In this document: piece after piece, positions 1-8,611 of the stretch
How positions within the stretch are numbered: position 1 is the first letter of the stretch
How the letters are laid out: each line of letters opens with the position of its first letter
Assembly: GCA_017798145.1 (NCBI GenBank)
Contig: CP059069.1
Coordinates: forward strand, 4,325,226 to 4,389,225
DNA: 64,000 nucleotides
Direction of reading: 5' to 3'
Source: Akkermansiaceae bacterium
GTDB lineage: Bacteria > Verrucomicrobiota > Verrucomicrobiia > Verrucomicrobiales > Akkermansiaceae
Position numbers and translations under genes: made by a program
Notes under the pieces: model-generated
What the model saw: the letters and a program-made list of their open reading frames with translations, nothing else
Databases searched by the model: none
Told to the model about the DNA's origin: nothing

Positions 1-232
1 GATGGCGGCCGCCAACGCCCTTTCCTGCGCAAACATGGCGCTCGCCGGCTTCGACCAGGTGATCCCGCTCGACGAGGTCATCGAGACCGCGAAGCAGGTG
101 GCCAAGCAGATGCCGCGCGAAGTCCGCTGCACGAATCTCGGCGGACTCTCCATCACCCCGACAGCGATCGCCCTTGAGAAAAAACTCGCCGAACGCCGTG
201 CCGCCTCCTGTGGCTCGGGTTGCGGCTGCTGA
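1..232 (+). CDS. sdaA: L-serine ammonia-lyase (Fe-S type), C-terminal end, partial
   Basis: Only the last 76 residues lie in the window and the gene enters from the left edge, so the ATG at base 2 is internal. The visible part resembles the C-terminus of the iron-sulfur L-serine dehydratase alpha domain: an Ala-rich helix, then IPLDEVIETAKQV, then the LGGLSITPTA stretch that closes this family. The protein deaminates L-serine to pyruvate and ammonia using a [4Fe-4S] cluster. It ends in a Cys-rich tail (CGSGCGC), which is unusual. The next gene starts 21 bases downstream on the same strand. The call rests on a short fragment; the upstream sequence would settle it. Confidence 0.7.
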   Translation, partial: MAAANALSCANMALAGFDQVIPLDEVIETAKQVAKQMPREVRCTNLGGLSITPTAIALEKKLAERRAASCGSGCGC

Positions 233-253
233 AAGCTTTTCCTAACAGAATCC

Positions 254-1522
254 ATGGACTCCACCCGCCGCCAGGCACTCAAGACAATCGCCGCGATGGC
301 GACAGTGCAATTCGTCCCGAGCCGCGTTCTCGGCCTCAACGGCCAGACCCCGCCCTCGGAGGAACTCACCAAAGGCATCATCGGCTGCGGAGGCATCAGC
401 GCCCAGCACCTCAAGATGCCCGGGAAGCTGCTCGCGCTCTGCGATGTGGACACCGGGCATCTCTCGCAGCGGATGAAGCAGTCCGGCGGAGAGGAAGCGG
501 GCATCACCGGCTATTCCGATTTCCGCAAACTCATCGCCCGCGATGACATCGATATCGTCCACATCGCCACCCCGCCTCACTGGCACGCCATCATGGCCAT
601 CGAGGCCGCCAAGGCGGGCAAGGACATCTGGTGCGAGAAGCCGATGAGCCGCACCATCGGCGAAGGTCTCGCCATGGTGAAGGCAGTCGAGGCTCAGAAC
701 CGAATCTTCCGCCTGAACACATGGTTCCGCTTCAAGGACAATTTCTACGGCATGGGTACCCCCGTTTCTTCCCTGAAAAAAGCCGTCGATGCGGACATGC
801 TCGGCTGGCCGCTCAAGGTTACCGTTTCCGGCGTGACCGGCTTCGACTGGAAGCTCAATACCTGGGCAGGAAAACCCGGCCTCCCGCCCGAGCCCGTCCC
901 GCCGGAGCTCGACTACGACCTGTGGCTTGGGCCTGCCCCGAAGAAGCCCTACAACAGCCAGCGTGTCCACGCGAAGTTCCGCGGCTACTGGGACTACGAC
1001 GGCGGCGGCCTCGGCGACATGGGCCAGCATTACCTCGATCCCGTCCAATATCTGTTAGGCAAGGACGCAGAGGCGCCCGTCTCCGTGGAAATCGATGCCG
1101 ACCCGCAGGACGCGGAGGCCGTCGGGACATGGCGGCGGATGGAATTCACCTACGCAGACGGCTGCAAGATTGTCCTCGACGGCGAGAACAAGGACAAGGA
1201 AGCCGCCTACATCGAGGGGCCGAAGGGGAAAATCTACCGTGGTTTCAAATCCGACATACCGGATTTCGAGAAAAAGGTCGCCGCCCTGCCGGAGCCCCGT
1301 GCCCAGGAAACCGATTTCCATGAATGCGTCCGCACCCGGAAAAAATTCGCGCTCAACGAGCAGAACGGCTTCTGGTCCTGCACCATCGTCAACATGGGTG
1401 TCACAGCACACCGCCTCAACAAGAACCTCAGGTTCGACTCCAAGGCGCTCAAGTTTGATGATCCCGCCGCCAACGCGCTGATGGACCAGCCCATGCGCGA
1501 GCCGTGGGAAATCGGCGTGTGA
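254..1522 (+). CDS. Gfo/Idh/MocA family oxidoreductase, Tat-exported
   Basis: A 422-residue NAD(P)-dependent oxidoreductase of the Gfo/Idh/MocA superfamily, which typically acts on sugars, inositols or sugar acids. Residues 1-25 carry a twin-arginine motif (STRRQALK) before a hydrophobic stretch, so export in folded form with its cofactor is likely. The Rossmann motif is GIIGCGGISA near residue 41. The EKP motif holding the catalytic Lys (CEKPMS) is near residue 125, and the C-terminal alpha/beta domain contains GGGLGDMGQHYLDP. Tat-exported members are typical of Planctomycetes and Verrucomicrobia and are often linked to polysaccharide breakdown. The substrate cannot be told from sequence. 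The ATG at 254 gives the complete signal region. Confidence 0.88.
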   Translation: MDSTRRQALKTIAAMATVQFVPSRVLGLNGQTPPSEELTKGIIGCGGISAQHLKMPGKLLALCDVDTGHLSQRMKQSGGEEAGITGYSDFRKLIARDDIDIVHIATPPHWHAIMAIEAAKAGKDIWCEKPMSRTIGEGLAMVKAVEAQNRIFRLNTWFRFKDNFYGMGTPVSSLKKAVDADMLGWPLKVTVSGVTGFDWKLNTWAGKPGLPPEPVPPELDYDLWLGPAPKKPYNSQRVHAKFRGYWDYDGGGLGDMGQHYLDPVQYLLGKDAEAPVSVEIDADPQDAEAVGTWRRMEFTYADGCKIVLDGENKDKEAAYIEGPKGKIYRGFKSDIPDFEKKVAALPEPRAQETDFHECVRTRKKFALNEQNGFWSCTIVNMGVTAHRLNKNLRFDSKALKFDDPAANALMDQPMREPWEIGV

Positions 1523-1620
1523 TCCGGGGGCGTTTCGCGTTGTGCGGTCATCGTCACCGATGGAAGGCGGAATCCGATTTCTACTCGCCAAGCCGGATGC
1601 GCGGTAGGAAAGTGAACCCG

Positions 1621-3099
1621 ATGAGCGCGAAGACCAGAAAGCCGGTGGCCAGGGAACTATTGTTCGGGGATCTGTGGGAGTTCGATCCCGCCCCGGAGTC
1701 GGCTCCGGCGGAGATCGCGGATCGCTACAAGCTTTTCATCGGCGGAAAATTCGTCGATCCGAAGTCCAAGAAGTGGTTCGACTCGATCAGCCCGCGGAAC
1801 GAGGAAAAGGTTTCCGAGATCGCCCTGGCGAATGCGGCGGATGTGGATGCAGCCTATGCCGCGGCGGCGAAAGCCTTCCCCGCCTGGTCGAAATTGCCGG
1901 GCGCGGAGCGCGGGAAATATCTCTACCGGTTGGCGCGGCTGCTGCAGGACAGGGCGCGGGAGTTCGCTGTGGCGGAAACGATCGATGGAGGAAAGCCGAT
2001 CAAGGAGGCTCGCGATTTCGATGTCCCGATGGCGGCTGCGCATTTCTTTTACCACGCGGGTTGGGCGGACAAGCTTTCCTACGCAGCCCCCGGAAAAGAC
2101 CTCAAGGCGCTCGGCGTCGTCGGGCAGGTGATCCCGTGGAACTTTCCGCTGCTGATGCTGGCGTGGAAACTCGCGCCTGCCCTCGCACTGGGAAACACAG
2201 TGGTGCTGAAACCGGCGGAGAGCACTTCGGTGACCGCATTGAAATTCGCTGAACTGATCCTCGATGCGGGCTTGCCTCCCGGCGTGGTCAACATCGTCAC
2301 CGGCTTCGGCGAAACGGGCGGTGCCATCGTTAAACATCCCACGGCGGCGAAGATCGCCTTCACCGGCTCGACGGGTGTCGGGAAATGGATCCAGCGGGAA
2401 CTCGCAGGCACCGGGAAACGCCTGACGCTTGAACTGGGCGGCAAGGGCGCGAACATCGTTTTCGAAGACGCCGCCATCGACCAGGCGGTGGAGGGAATCA
2501 TCAACGGGATCTTCTTCAACCAAGGCCACGTCTGCTGCGCGGGCTCACGCCTGCTCGTGCAGGAAAGCATCGAAAGCGAGGTGATGCGCAAGCTGAAGCT
2601 GCGGATGAAGACCCTGAAAGTCGGCGATCCGTTAGACAAGAATACCGACATCGGCGCGATCAATTCCAAGCGCCAATGGGAGCGCATCACCGAACTGGTC
2701 GGCGATGGAGTGAAGGAAGGCGCCGAAATTTTCCAACCGGAATGCAAGCTGCCGAAGAAAGGTTTTTACTTCGCCCCAACTCTGCTTGGCGCTGTCACCC
2801 AGAGCCACCGCGTAGTGAAGGAAGAGATCTTCGGCCCCGTGCTTTCCGTGCTCACCTTCCGCACGCCGGAAGAGGCGGTGGAAAAGGCGAACAACACCGC
2901 CTACGGCCTCAGCGCCGGGGTTTGGACGGACAAGGGATCGAAATATCTACAGGTAGCCTCGCAGTTGAAAGCAGGCGTGGTATGGGGGAACTCCTTCAAC
3001 AAGTTCGACCCCACATCGCCCTTCGGCGGCTTCAAGGAGTCCGGCTTCGGCCGCGAGGGCGGGCGGCAGGGCTTGTTGGAGTATGCGGAGTTGGGCTAG
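1621..3099 (+). CDS. NAD(P)-dependent aldehyde dehydrogenase
   Basis: A 492-residue aldehyde dehydrogenase oxidising an aldehyde to its acid. Visible motifs are the cofactor-binding PWNFPLLM near residue 182, the FTGSTGVGK turn near 257, catalytic Glu271 in ELGGKG, and nucleophile Cys305 in GHVCCAGSR. The C-terminal PFGGFKESGFGRE is also typical. The reading frame opens at a GTG at 1504 inside the preceding gene, but the ATG at 1621 (MSAKTRKP) follows a purine-rich AGGAAAG and gives the normal family length, so it is preferred. It is co-directional with the oxidoreductase about 100 bases upstream, which suggests a shared catabolic role. The substrate is unknown. Confidence 0.88.
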   Translation: MSAKTRKPVARELLFGDLWEFDPAPESAPAEIADRYKLFIGGKFVDPKSKKWFDSISPRNEEKVSEIALANAADVDAAYAAAAKAFPAWSKLPGAERGKYLYRLARLLQDRAREFAVAETIDGGKPIKEARDFDVPMAAAHFFYHAGWADKLSYAAPGKDLKALGVVGQVIPWNFPLLMLAWKLAPALALGNTVVLKPAESTSVTALKFAELILDAGLPPGVVNIVTGFGETGGAIVKHPTAAKIAFTGSTGVGKWIQRELAGTGKRLTLELGGKGANIVFEDAAIDQAVEGIINGIFFNQGHVCCAGSRLLVQESIESEVMRKLKLRMKTLKVGDPLDKNTDIGAINSKRQWERITELVGDGVKEGAEIFQPECKLPKKGFYFAPTLLGAVTQSHRVVKEEIFGPVLSVLTFRTPEEAVEKANNTAYGLSAGVWTDKGSKYLQVASQLKAGVVWGNSFNKFDPTSPFGGFKESGFGREGGRQGLLEYAELG

Positions 3100-3110
3100 G
3101 GATCCCCACG

Positions 3111-3305
3111 TCATTTCGCTTCGGGACAGATCAATTCCACCTTCGGGAAGTAGGTCTGATAGGGGGCGGTGTCCCGGGTGAGGATGGGGATGCCGAGGGC
3201 TTCCGCGTGTCCGCCCGTTTGGTGCGGGTGATCGCCTCGTCCGACCAGTCGGCCCAGATCGGATCTTCGGTGACGACGTCGAGAACGACATTGCTGTCAA
3301 TCCTG
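3111..3305 (-). pseudogene. Remnant of a VapC-type PIN-domain toxin
   Basis: Not an intact gene. On the minus strand two pieces of a PIN-domain ribonuclease toxin can be read. The N-terminal piece starts IDSNVVLDVVTEDPIWADWS (about 3205-3303), with the first catalytic Asp of the PIN fold. The C-terminal piece is AEALGIPILTRDT followed by YFPKVELICPEAK and a stop at 3111-3113. They lie in different frames and adjoin near base 3205, so the central 80 or so residues of a normal 130-residue VapC are missing and the frame is shifted. No antitoxin gene is visible on either side. It lies between two plus-strand genes. Confidence 0.72.
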
Positions 3306-3343
3306 GGAAGGTTTGGTTTTTGGGAAACTCTTTTTTATCAAGG

Positions 3344-3510
3344 AACCGCGATTCCACGCCAATGGACGCGGATCCCGGAAAGCATGCTTAAAAATTCCCG
3401 CTCTCGGACAATGCCCATTCCAGCTTCGCTTTGGGAGTTCTTCCTTGGCGCACTCTGCGTCTCAGCGGTTCGAATTTCTTCTCTTCATTCGCGTGAATTC
3501 GCGGTGAAAA
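3344..3510. repeat. Inverted near-copies of an ACCGCGAATTCACGCGAATG-type repeat
   Basis: Bases 3344-3373 and the reverse complement of 3484-3510 share 18 of 22 aligned positions (consensus ACCGCGA..TCACGC.AATG). They flank a further repeat at 3443-3471, so this stretch, with the VapC remnant next to it, looks like a sink for dispersed repetitive sequence. From general knowledge, such CGCGAATT/ACGCGAATG strings are common in intergenic DNA of several environmental phyla, but no family name is assigned here. Confidence 0.5.
3443..3471 (-). repeat. Dispersed GAACCGC.GAGACGC repeat, copy 1
   Basis: Read on the minus strand, this 29-base element matches the element at 45969-46000 at about 21 of 27 aligned positions with one gap (shared core GAA.CGC..AGACGC, then GCGC.AAG). 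The two copies are over 42 kb apart, both intergenic and in opposite orientation. No reading frame uses either copy convincingly. Confidence 0.5.
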
Positions 3511-3601
3511 TGCAAAACGAGGTGACCGTAGGTGTGGGTCAGTCCGGTTTGGCCTGCCCGATACGTGTTTGTCATGCCATGGCTGCTAGGTAGTCTGGGG
3601 C

Positions 3602-5002
3602 ATGGAAACAAAGCATTTCGACTACGTGGTTATCGGTGGCGGCAGCGCCGGGTATGCGGCGGCGCGGACGGCAAGGGAGACGTTCGGAAACGTCGCCATC
3701 ATCGAGGACGCGGAGGAACTCGGAGGCTTGTGCATCCTGCGCGGGTGCATGCCTTCGAAGACCCTGATCTATTCCGCAGAGGTGCTGCACCTTGCCAAGG
3801 AGGGGAAAAAATTCGGGCTGAATATCTCCGGTGCGGAGATGGATATGGCCGCGCTTCATCAGCGCAAACTCGATGTCATCGGCGATTTCACTTCCTACCG
3901 GCGTGAGCAGCTCGAATCGGATCGCTTTCACCTCATCCGCGACCGGGCGTTTTTCGTGGATGAAAAAACGGTGGATCTTGCCAATTCCGGACAACGGATC
4001 ACGGCGGATCATTTCATGATCGCGACGGGTTCCGTGGTCAACACGCCGGACATCCCCGGCCTCCGGGAAACTCCGCACTGGACGAGCGATGATGTGCTGG
4101 ATCTCGATTTCCTGCCGGAGTCTGTCATCGTCCTCGGCGGCGGCATCGTGGCCTGCGAGCTCGCGCAATTCCTGAACAGGGCGGGATCAAAAGTCATCCA
4201 GATCCAGCGCAGCCCCATCATCCTCAGGGAGACGTCGGAGGATGCGGCAAAGGTTGTCATGCAGGCGTTCCGCGACGAGGGCATCGAGCTTCATACGGAC
4301 ACCGCGCTGGAAAGCGTCGCACAGGAAGGCGGCGAGTTCGTCGTCCGTTTCCGCCAGGGCGGGGAAGCTCGGGAAGCCCGCGCCGCCCATCTCTTCAACG
4401 CGCTCGGCAGGAAGCCCAATGTCTCCGGCCTGAAACTGGAAAACGCCGGGGTGAAGACAAGGAAGTCCGGGCATATCGAGGTCGATGGCATGCAGCGGAC
4501 CGCCAACCCGCGCATTTATGCCGCAGGCGATGTCACCGGGCCGCATGAGATCGTCCACATCGCGATCATGCAGGGTGAGGTCGCCGCGCAACATGCCGCC
4601 GGAAAATGCCCGAACCCGGTGAACTACGATGGCAGGACGGGCGTCGTCTTCACCGATCCGCAGATCGCCGGTGCGGGGATTCCCCTGGAGGAGGCCGAGG
4701 CAAAGGGCATCCGCACGGTGGTCGCGGACTACCCCTTCGACGACCACGGGAAATCCATCCTCATGGACGCGAAATACGGATACGTGAAAGCCTGGGCGGA
4801 TCGCGACAGCGGCAAGTTGATCGGAGCGGAATGCGTCGGCAAGGATGCCGGGGAGCTCATCCACGCCATGGCCGTCGCCATCACCCTCGGCGCGACCCCG
4901 GCGGACTTGCTCAAGGTCCACTGGTATCACCCCACCCTCAGCGAAATCTGGAGCTACCCGCTGGAGGAATTGGCGGAGGAACTGGGGAAGTCAAAACCAT
5001 GA
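3602..5002 (+). CDS. FAD-dependent pyridine nucleotide-disulfide oxidoreductase (dihydrolipoamide dehydrogenase-like)
   Basis: A 466-residue class I flavoprotein disulfide reductase. It shows the FAD-binding IGGGSAGYAA (residues 11-20), the redox pair Cys44/Cys49 in GGLCILRGCMPSK, a second NAD-binding VLGGGIVACELA, and the FAD-contacting IYAAGDV. The C-terminal HPTLSE (His443, Glu448) is the active-site His/Glu pair of the partner subunit in dihydrolipoamide and mercuric reductases. It is not beside 2-oxoacid dehydrogenase genes, so it may be a stand-alone reductase rather than E3, and no mercury genes are near. The stop overlaps the next start by 4 bases (ATGA), which indicates translational coupling. 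Confidence 0.85.
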   Translation: METKHFDYVVIGGGSAGYAAARTARETFGNVAIIEDAEELGGLCILRGCMPSKTLIYSAEVLHLAKEGKKFGLNISGAEMDMAALHQRKLDVIGDFTSYRREQLESDRFHLIRDRAFFVDEKTVDLANSGQRITADHFMIATGSVVNTPDIPGLRETPHWTSDDVLDLDFLPESVIVLGGGIVACELAQFLNRAGSKVIQIQRSPIILRETSEDAAKVVMQAFRDEGIELHTDTALESVAQEGGEFVVRFRQGGEAREARAAHLFNALGRKPNVSGLKLENAGVKTRKSGHIEVDGMQRTANPRIYAAGDVTGPHEIVHIAIMQGEVAAQHAAGKCPNPVNYDGRTGVVFTDPQIAGAGIPLEEAEAKGIRTVVADYPFDDHGKSILMDAKYGYVKAWADRDSGKLIGAECVGKDAGELIHAMAVAITLGATPADLLKVHWYHPTLSEIWSYPLEELAEELGKSKP

Positions 5003-5433
5003 AAATCATCCATACAATCGCAGCCGTGGCCGTGCTGGCATCGCAATCCAGTTGCATCCTCATTACAGATGCGGCAACGCGCCTGGCCTACGACCTGGAA
5101 GCCGGGGCGAAGAAGCTGGAAGCATCGGGCCAGAGCGGGCTGGAGGTGAAACACCGGCCTCTCCCTTTCCCGGATGGGGTGAAGGGCGATTACTTTGTCT
5201 GGCTCCAGGCGGTGCGAAGCGACAAGCCGAATAGCGGGACCCTGGCGGTGGGAGCCGTCAATGGGAGGCGTTTCGGAACCTCCTATCATCTGAATTACAT
5301 GACCGTGCGCAAGGACTTGAGAATCCGGAAAAAGGCGGGCGAACCGACCTACCTCATGCTCAGCAAGACGGGCCTTGCCGACGAAGCAAACCTGAGAGGC
5401 GACAAATCGATCGAGGTCATATCGATCAGGTAG
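4999..5433 (+). CDS. Small exported protein of unknown function
   Basis: A 144-residue protein starting at the ATG that overlaps the stop of the flavoprotein gene. Residues 1-19 form a signal peptide (MKIIHTIAAVAVLASQSSC). The Cys at 19 could be a lipidation site, though the lipobox is poor, with Gln at -3. The rest is basic and mixed alpha/beta with a Gly/Asn-rich centre (VGAVNGRRFGTSYHLN) and no recognised domain. The overlap suggests co-expression with the oxidoreductase, but no functional link is evident. It ends one base before the convergent dehydrogenase gene, so no terminator separates them. Confidence 0.65.
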   Translation: MKIIHTIAAVAVLASQSSCILITDAATRLAYDLEAGAKKLEASGQSGLEVKHRPLPFPDGVKGDYFVWLQAVRSDKPNSGTLAVGAVNGRRFGTSYHLNYMTVRKDLRIRKKAGEPTYLMLSKTGLADEANLRGDKSIEVISIR

Positions 5434-5434
5434 T

Positions 5435-7381
5435 TCACTTCAGCGTCTTGATCCATTTCGCGATCGCTCCTGCTTCATCCTCGGATAGCCCGGGATCCGG
5501 CATGGCGGGGGGAAACCCGACGGGATACATGGCCGTGGGATCGAGGATGGATCTGATGATGTAACCCTCATCCACGGTGACATCTGATGTCTTGCCGTCG
5601 CGGTGGGTCACCTTCTGCTTGCGTCCGAACAGACCTTTGAAATTGGGGCCGACAAGCTGTTGCCCGTCGATGGCATGGCAGGCTGAGCAAACCGCGGCAT
5701 GAACCGCCTCCGCGTATTTGATTGGTTGCCTGGTGGCCAGCGCCGCATCGATGCCAACGGGGCGCTGGGATGTCTGGCCCAGGTGCTTGTTCATCGTGTA
5801 CCAGGCCTCGTTCGCCCAAAGGGACGCATCCTCGATACGCAGGTTCACGACCCAGCCGACATTCTCGTTCGAATACTCCTTGCGGGTCACGAAAGGGGGC
5901 GAGTTGTCACGGAGACCATCGATGGCGATGGACAGGCGTTTCCCGTCTTCGGACAAAGCCATGGACTTCGGTGCAAGTGTTTCCATCCCGACATCCGGGC
6001 CGCCGTAACCGTTCGTCGGGATGTAGGTCCATTGGCGTATGGAAAGTTTCCCCGCTTCCGGCGCGGATTCCAGAGGCCGGAAAAACTCGATTTCCAGCCC
6101 TTCCTTGGTGTCCCGCACGGCCACCATTTCGTTGAACGATTCCGGGAGTGTTTCCCTGAATGAAAGCCGCTGGAGCCCGGTGTAAGGCTCGCCGGGCACG
6201 CCCTGGATGCGCCACAGGCCGCCGTGGCCGATGCCGCCGATGTAGTATTTCCCATCGGGGCCCCCGATCAGGCGGTTCGGGCCGGCGGTGAAGCCGTTCA
6301 CCCCCGCCTTGTCGTAGCCTGCGGAGTGATTGAAAACGGCACCCTGCCACACTTCGCCGACCTTTTCCGTGAAGATCCGGGTCATCGTTCCCTTGGTGAC
6401 ATCCGGCACGAGGAACTGGCCGTTGTAGGCGGATAGTTCGCCTTCGAGGCCTTTGAGCTCCATCGGCTGGGCGGGCGAGCGGGCCACCGATCCCTGCGGC
6501 ATGTGGACGGTGGGCGGGAGCTGGTATTTCGAACCTCCGACCAAGGAATCCACCTCGTCCGGCTGGAAGGCGGCGACGTTCGAATCGTCGCGTTTCATCA
6601 GGAAATGGCCGTAGAAGCCGCCCCTGGTGATTCGGATGAATTCATTGGACGGGTTGAAGACACCTTGGTTGTCGACAACGATGGGGCTTCCGTCGGATGC
6701 CACTGTGAATCCGTTGGGTGTGCGGTAGCCGCCGGCGAGGTATTCGATATCGACGTCCTCCGCCGTTTCCGAACCCGTGATGGGGCCGAGCATGAAGGAT
6801 GAGCCGCGGTGGGTCTTGGGGTTCACCGTCACATTGTATTCGCGCGCGCCCCCGATCTTGATCGATGTCGTCAGGTTTCCCGCGAGGTAGGTCTTGCCGT
6901 CGCGTTCGATTTTCCCGAAGCCGACGGTGTAGGTATGGAAATTCGGCTGTGAGATGCCGTCGATGAGGACGGTTTTTTCATCGGCCGTGAATTTTCCGTC
7001 GCCGTTCCTGTCATCGAGCCGCGAGATCTTGTCCTTCTCTCCTATGTAAATCTTGCCCGAGAAAGTCCCGATGGCCGTTGGTTCGTAGAGTCCGCCCATG
7101 AGCTTTTCCGCGATGATGGGGCCGTCACTTCCGCCCAAGCCCTTGATGCGGAAAACCTCGCCCTCCCTGAACGGCGCCTGGTTCTGCCGGTCCGGTGTGA
7201 ACACGGTCACGTAGAGATCCGCACCCATGAAGCACATTGCGGAAACCTTCAGCTCAACGTCGTTCTCCGGATAGACGTTCTCCATTTTCATCAGCGGATG
7301 GATGCCGGTTTGGGCAGGGAGCGGGGAGGAGGCGATTGCTGCCAGGCAGAGGATGAACGCGATTCGGAGGTTGCTCTTCAT
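5435..7381 (-). CDS. Exported PQQ/sorbosone-type dehydrogenase with C-terminal PVC-type cytochrome c domain
   Basis: A 648-residue exported protein with signal peptide (residues 1-23, ending PLPAQ). The first 400 or so residues have beta-propeller character like glucose/sorbosone dehydrogenases, with repeated blades such as LYEPTAIGTFSGKIYIG and GGYRTPNGF. The last 85 residues are a cytochrome c domain with haem motif CSACH (Cys565, Cys568, His569) and likely distal ligand Met627 in FPPAMPDPG. Such propeller-haem fusions are a hallmark of Planctomycetes/Verrucomicrobia and are thought to oxidise sugars or alcohols in the periplasm. It lies directly upstream of nothing related: murG ends 10 bases before its start. 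The substrate is unknown. Confidence 0.82.
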   Translation of the reverse strand: MKSNLRIAFILCLAAIASSPLPAQTGIHPLMKMENVYPENDVELKVSAMCFMGADLYVTVFTPDRQNQAPFREGEVFRIKGLGGSDGPIIAEKLMGGLYEPTAIGTFSGKIYIGEKDKISRLDDRNGDGKFTADEKTVLIDGISQPNFHTYTVGFGKIERDGKTYLAGNLTTSIKIGGAREYNVTVNPKTHRGSSFMLGPITGSETAEDVDIEYLAGGYRTPNGFTVASDGSPIVVDNQGVFNPSNEFIRITRGGFYGHFLMKRDDSNVAAFQPDEVDSLVGGSKYQLPPTVHMPQGSVARSPAQPMELKGLEGELSAYNGQFLVPDVTKGTMTRIFTEKVGEVWQGAVFNHSAGYDKAGVNGFTAGPNRLIGGPDGKYYIGGIGHGGLWRIQGVPGEPYTGLQRLSFRETLPESFNEMVAVRDTKEGLEIEFFRPLESAPEAGKLSIRQWTYIPTNGYGGPDVGMETLAPKSMALSEDGKRLSIAIDGLRDNSPPFVTRKEYSNENVGWVVNLRIEDASLWANEAWYTMNKHLGQTSQRPVGIDAALATRQPIKYAEAVHAAVCSACHAIDGQQLVGPNFKGLFGRKQKVTHRDGKTSDVTVDEGYIIRSILDPTAMYPVGFPPAMPDPGLSEDEAGAIAKWIKTLK

Positions 7382-7390
7382 GCAGTTATG

Positions 7391-8473
7391 TCAGTTGTTC
7401 AGTATCTCGGCAGTGACTTTTTCGGGCGCATCCGAAATGGCGAGGGATTTCGCGGCGGCGGACATTTTTGAAAGCGCGGCGGGATCGGCGAGTAGGCCGA
7501 TAAGGAGCTTGGCGAGGCAATCCGGGGTGAGATCTTTCTGCTGGATCAGTTTGGCGGCTCCGGCATCGGAGAAAACCCTGGCGTTTGCCGTCTGGTGGTC
7601 GTCGGCGGCGAAGGGGTAGGGGACGAGAATGGAAGGGAGGCCGGCGAGGGAGATTTCCGTGAGGGTGGATGCTCCGGAGCGGGCGATGACGAGATCCGCC
7701 AGGGCGTAGGCGGAGGGCATCTGGTCGCAGAAGCCGATGAGCTTGTAGCCGGGGCGCTGGACGGGGTTTTCCGAGGCGATGCGGTCGCGGTCGTTCGGGC
7801 CGGCGATGTGCAGGATCTGGATATCTTCAGGAAGAAGGGGGGCGGCCTTTGCGGTGAGCTGGTTGAGGCCGAGCGCACCCTGCGAGCCGCCGGTGACGAG
7901 GATGGTCTGCTTGTGAGGGTCGAGGCCGAAGCGTGCGGCGGCATCGGCGCGGGAGGGGAGGTTGAGGATTTCCGGGCGGGCGGGGGTGCCGGTGAGCTGG
8001 GTGGGTGCCTTGAAGAAGGCGGCGGCGGGTTGGAGGCCGATGAAGACCTTGGTGCAGAAGCGGGAGGTGAGGATGTTCGCCCGTCCCGGACGGGCGTTGG
8101 AATCGTGGACGAATGTTTTCTTTCCGAGCTTGTGCCCGGCATAGACGGGGGGGAGCGAGGTGAATCCTCCCATGCCCAGAACGGCGTCGGCACCGAATTC
8201 ACGGATGATCTTTTTCGATGTCCGGATGGATTGGTAAAGCGCCCAGAGGAAAGGGAGCATCTTCGGGGAGAGTGTGGCGGGCTTTGCGATTGCAGGGACC
8301 ACCCTGAAGGTGAGGTGCGGATATTTTGCTGATGCCTGCGAATCGATTTTCTTCTGGGAAATGAGAAGCAGCGGCTCGTGTCCCTGCGCAAGCAGGGACT
8401 CAGCGACGGCGATGCCTGGGAAGAGGTGGCCGCCGGTGCCCCCACAGGCGATTAATATTTTTTTCGGAGACAT
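7391..8473 (-). CDS. murG: UDP-N-acetylglucosamine--N-acetylmuramyl-(pentapeptide) pyrophosphoryl-undecaprenol N-acetylglucosamine transferase
   Basis: A 360-residue GT28 glycosyltransferase that makes lipid II from lipid I on the inner face of the membrane. Diagnostic parts are the N-terminal glycine loop ACGGTGGHLFPG (residues 10-20), the central GMGGFTSLPPVYAG, the HDSNARPGRAN segment (the family has HEQN) and the C-terminal domain with TGGSQGALGLN and the UDP-GlcNAc-binding RSGASTLTEI. Length is normal. It is not embedded in a dcw cluster: neighbours are a dehydrogenase and a peptidase, so this organism has a dispersed division and cell-wall cluster. Confidence 0.95.
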   Translation of the reverse strand: MSPKKILIACGGTGGHLFPGIAVAESLLAQGHEPLLLISQKKIDSQASAKYPHLTFRVVPAIAKPATLSPKMLPFLWALYQSIRTSKKIIREFGADAVLGMGGFTSLPPVYAGHKLGKKTFVHDSNARPGRANILTSRFCTKVFIGLQPAAAFFKAPTQLTGTPARPEILNLPSRADAAARFGLDPHKQTILVTGGSQGALGLNQLTAKAAPLLPEDIQILHIAGPNDRDRIASENPVQRPGYKLIGFCDQMPSAYALADLVIARSGASTLTEISLAGLPSILVPYPFAADDHQTANARVFSDAGAAKLIQQKDLTPDCLAKLLIGLLADPAALSKMSAAAKSLAISDAPEKVTAEILNN

Positions 8474-8611
8474 GTTATGAAAGCGGAGCGGGGGCTGTTG
8501 GGCGGGGATTTCCGGTGATCGGGTTTCGATTGGAAGTTGCTTGCTAAATGTTATTGGCGAAGGTGCCTAGTTTGAGACTCTTCAACAAATTGCATATAAC
8601 TCTCAACTGCT

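Noticed and set aside
1504-1620. Upstream GTG start for the aldehyde dehydrogenase
   Set aside because: It would overlap the preceding gene by 19 bases and adds 39 residues not seen in the family; the ATG at 1621 is better placed.
2676-3593. 305-residue plus frame overlapping the end of the aldehyde dehydrogenase
   Set aside because: First half is a shifted frame of the dehydrogenase; the second half runs over the VapC remnant antisense and repeats.
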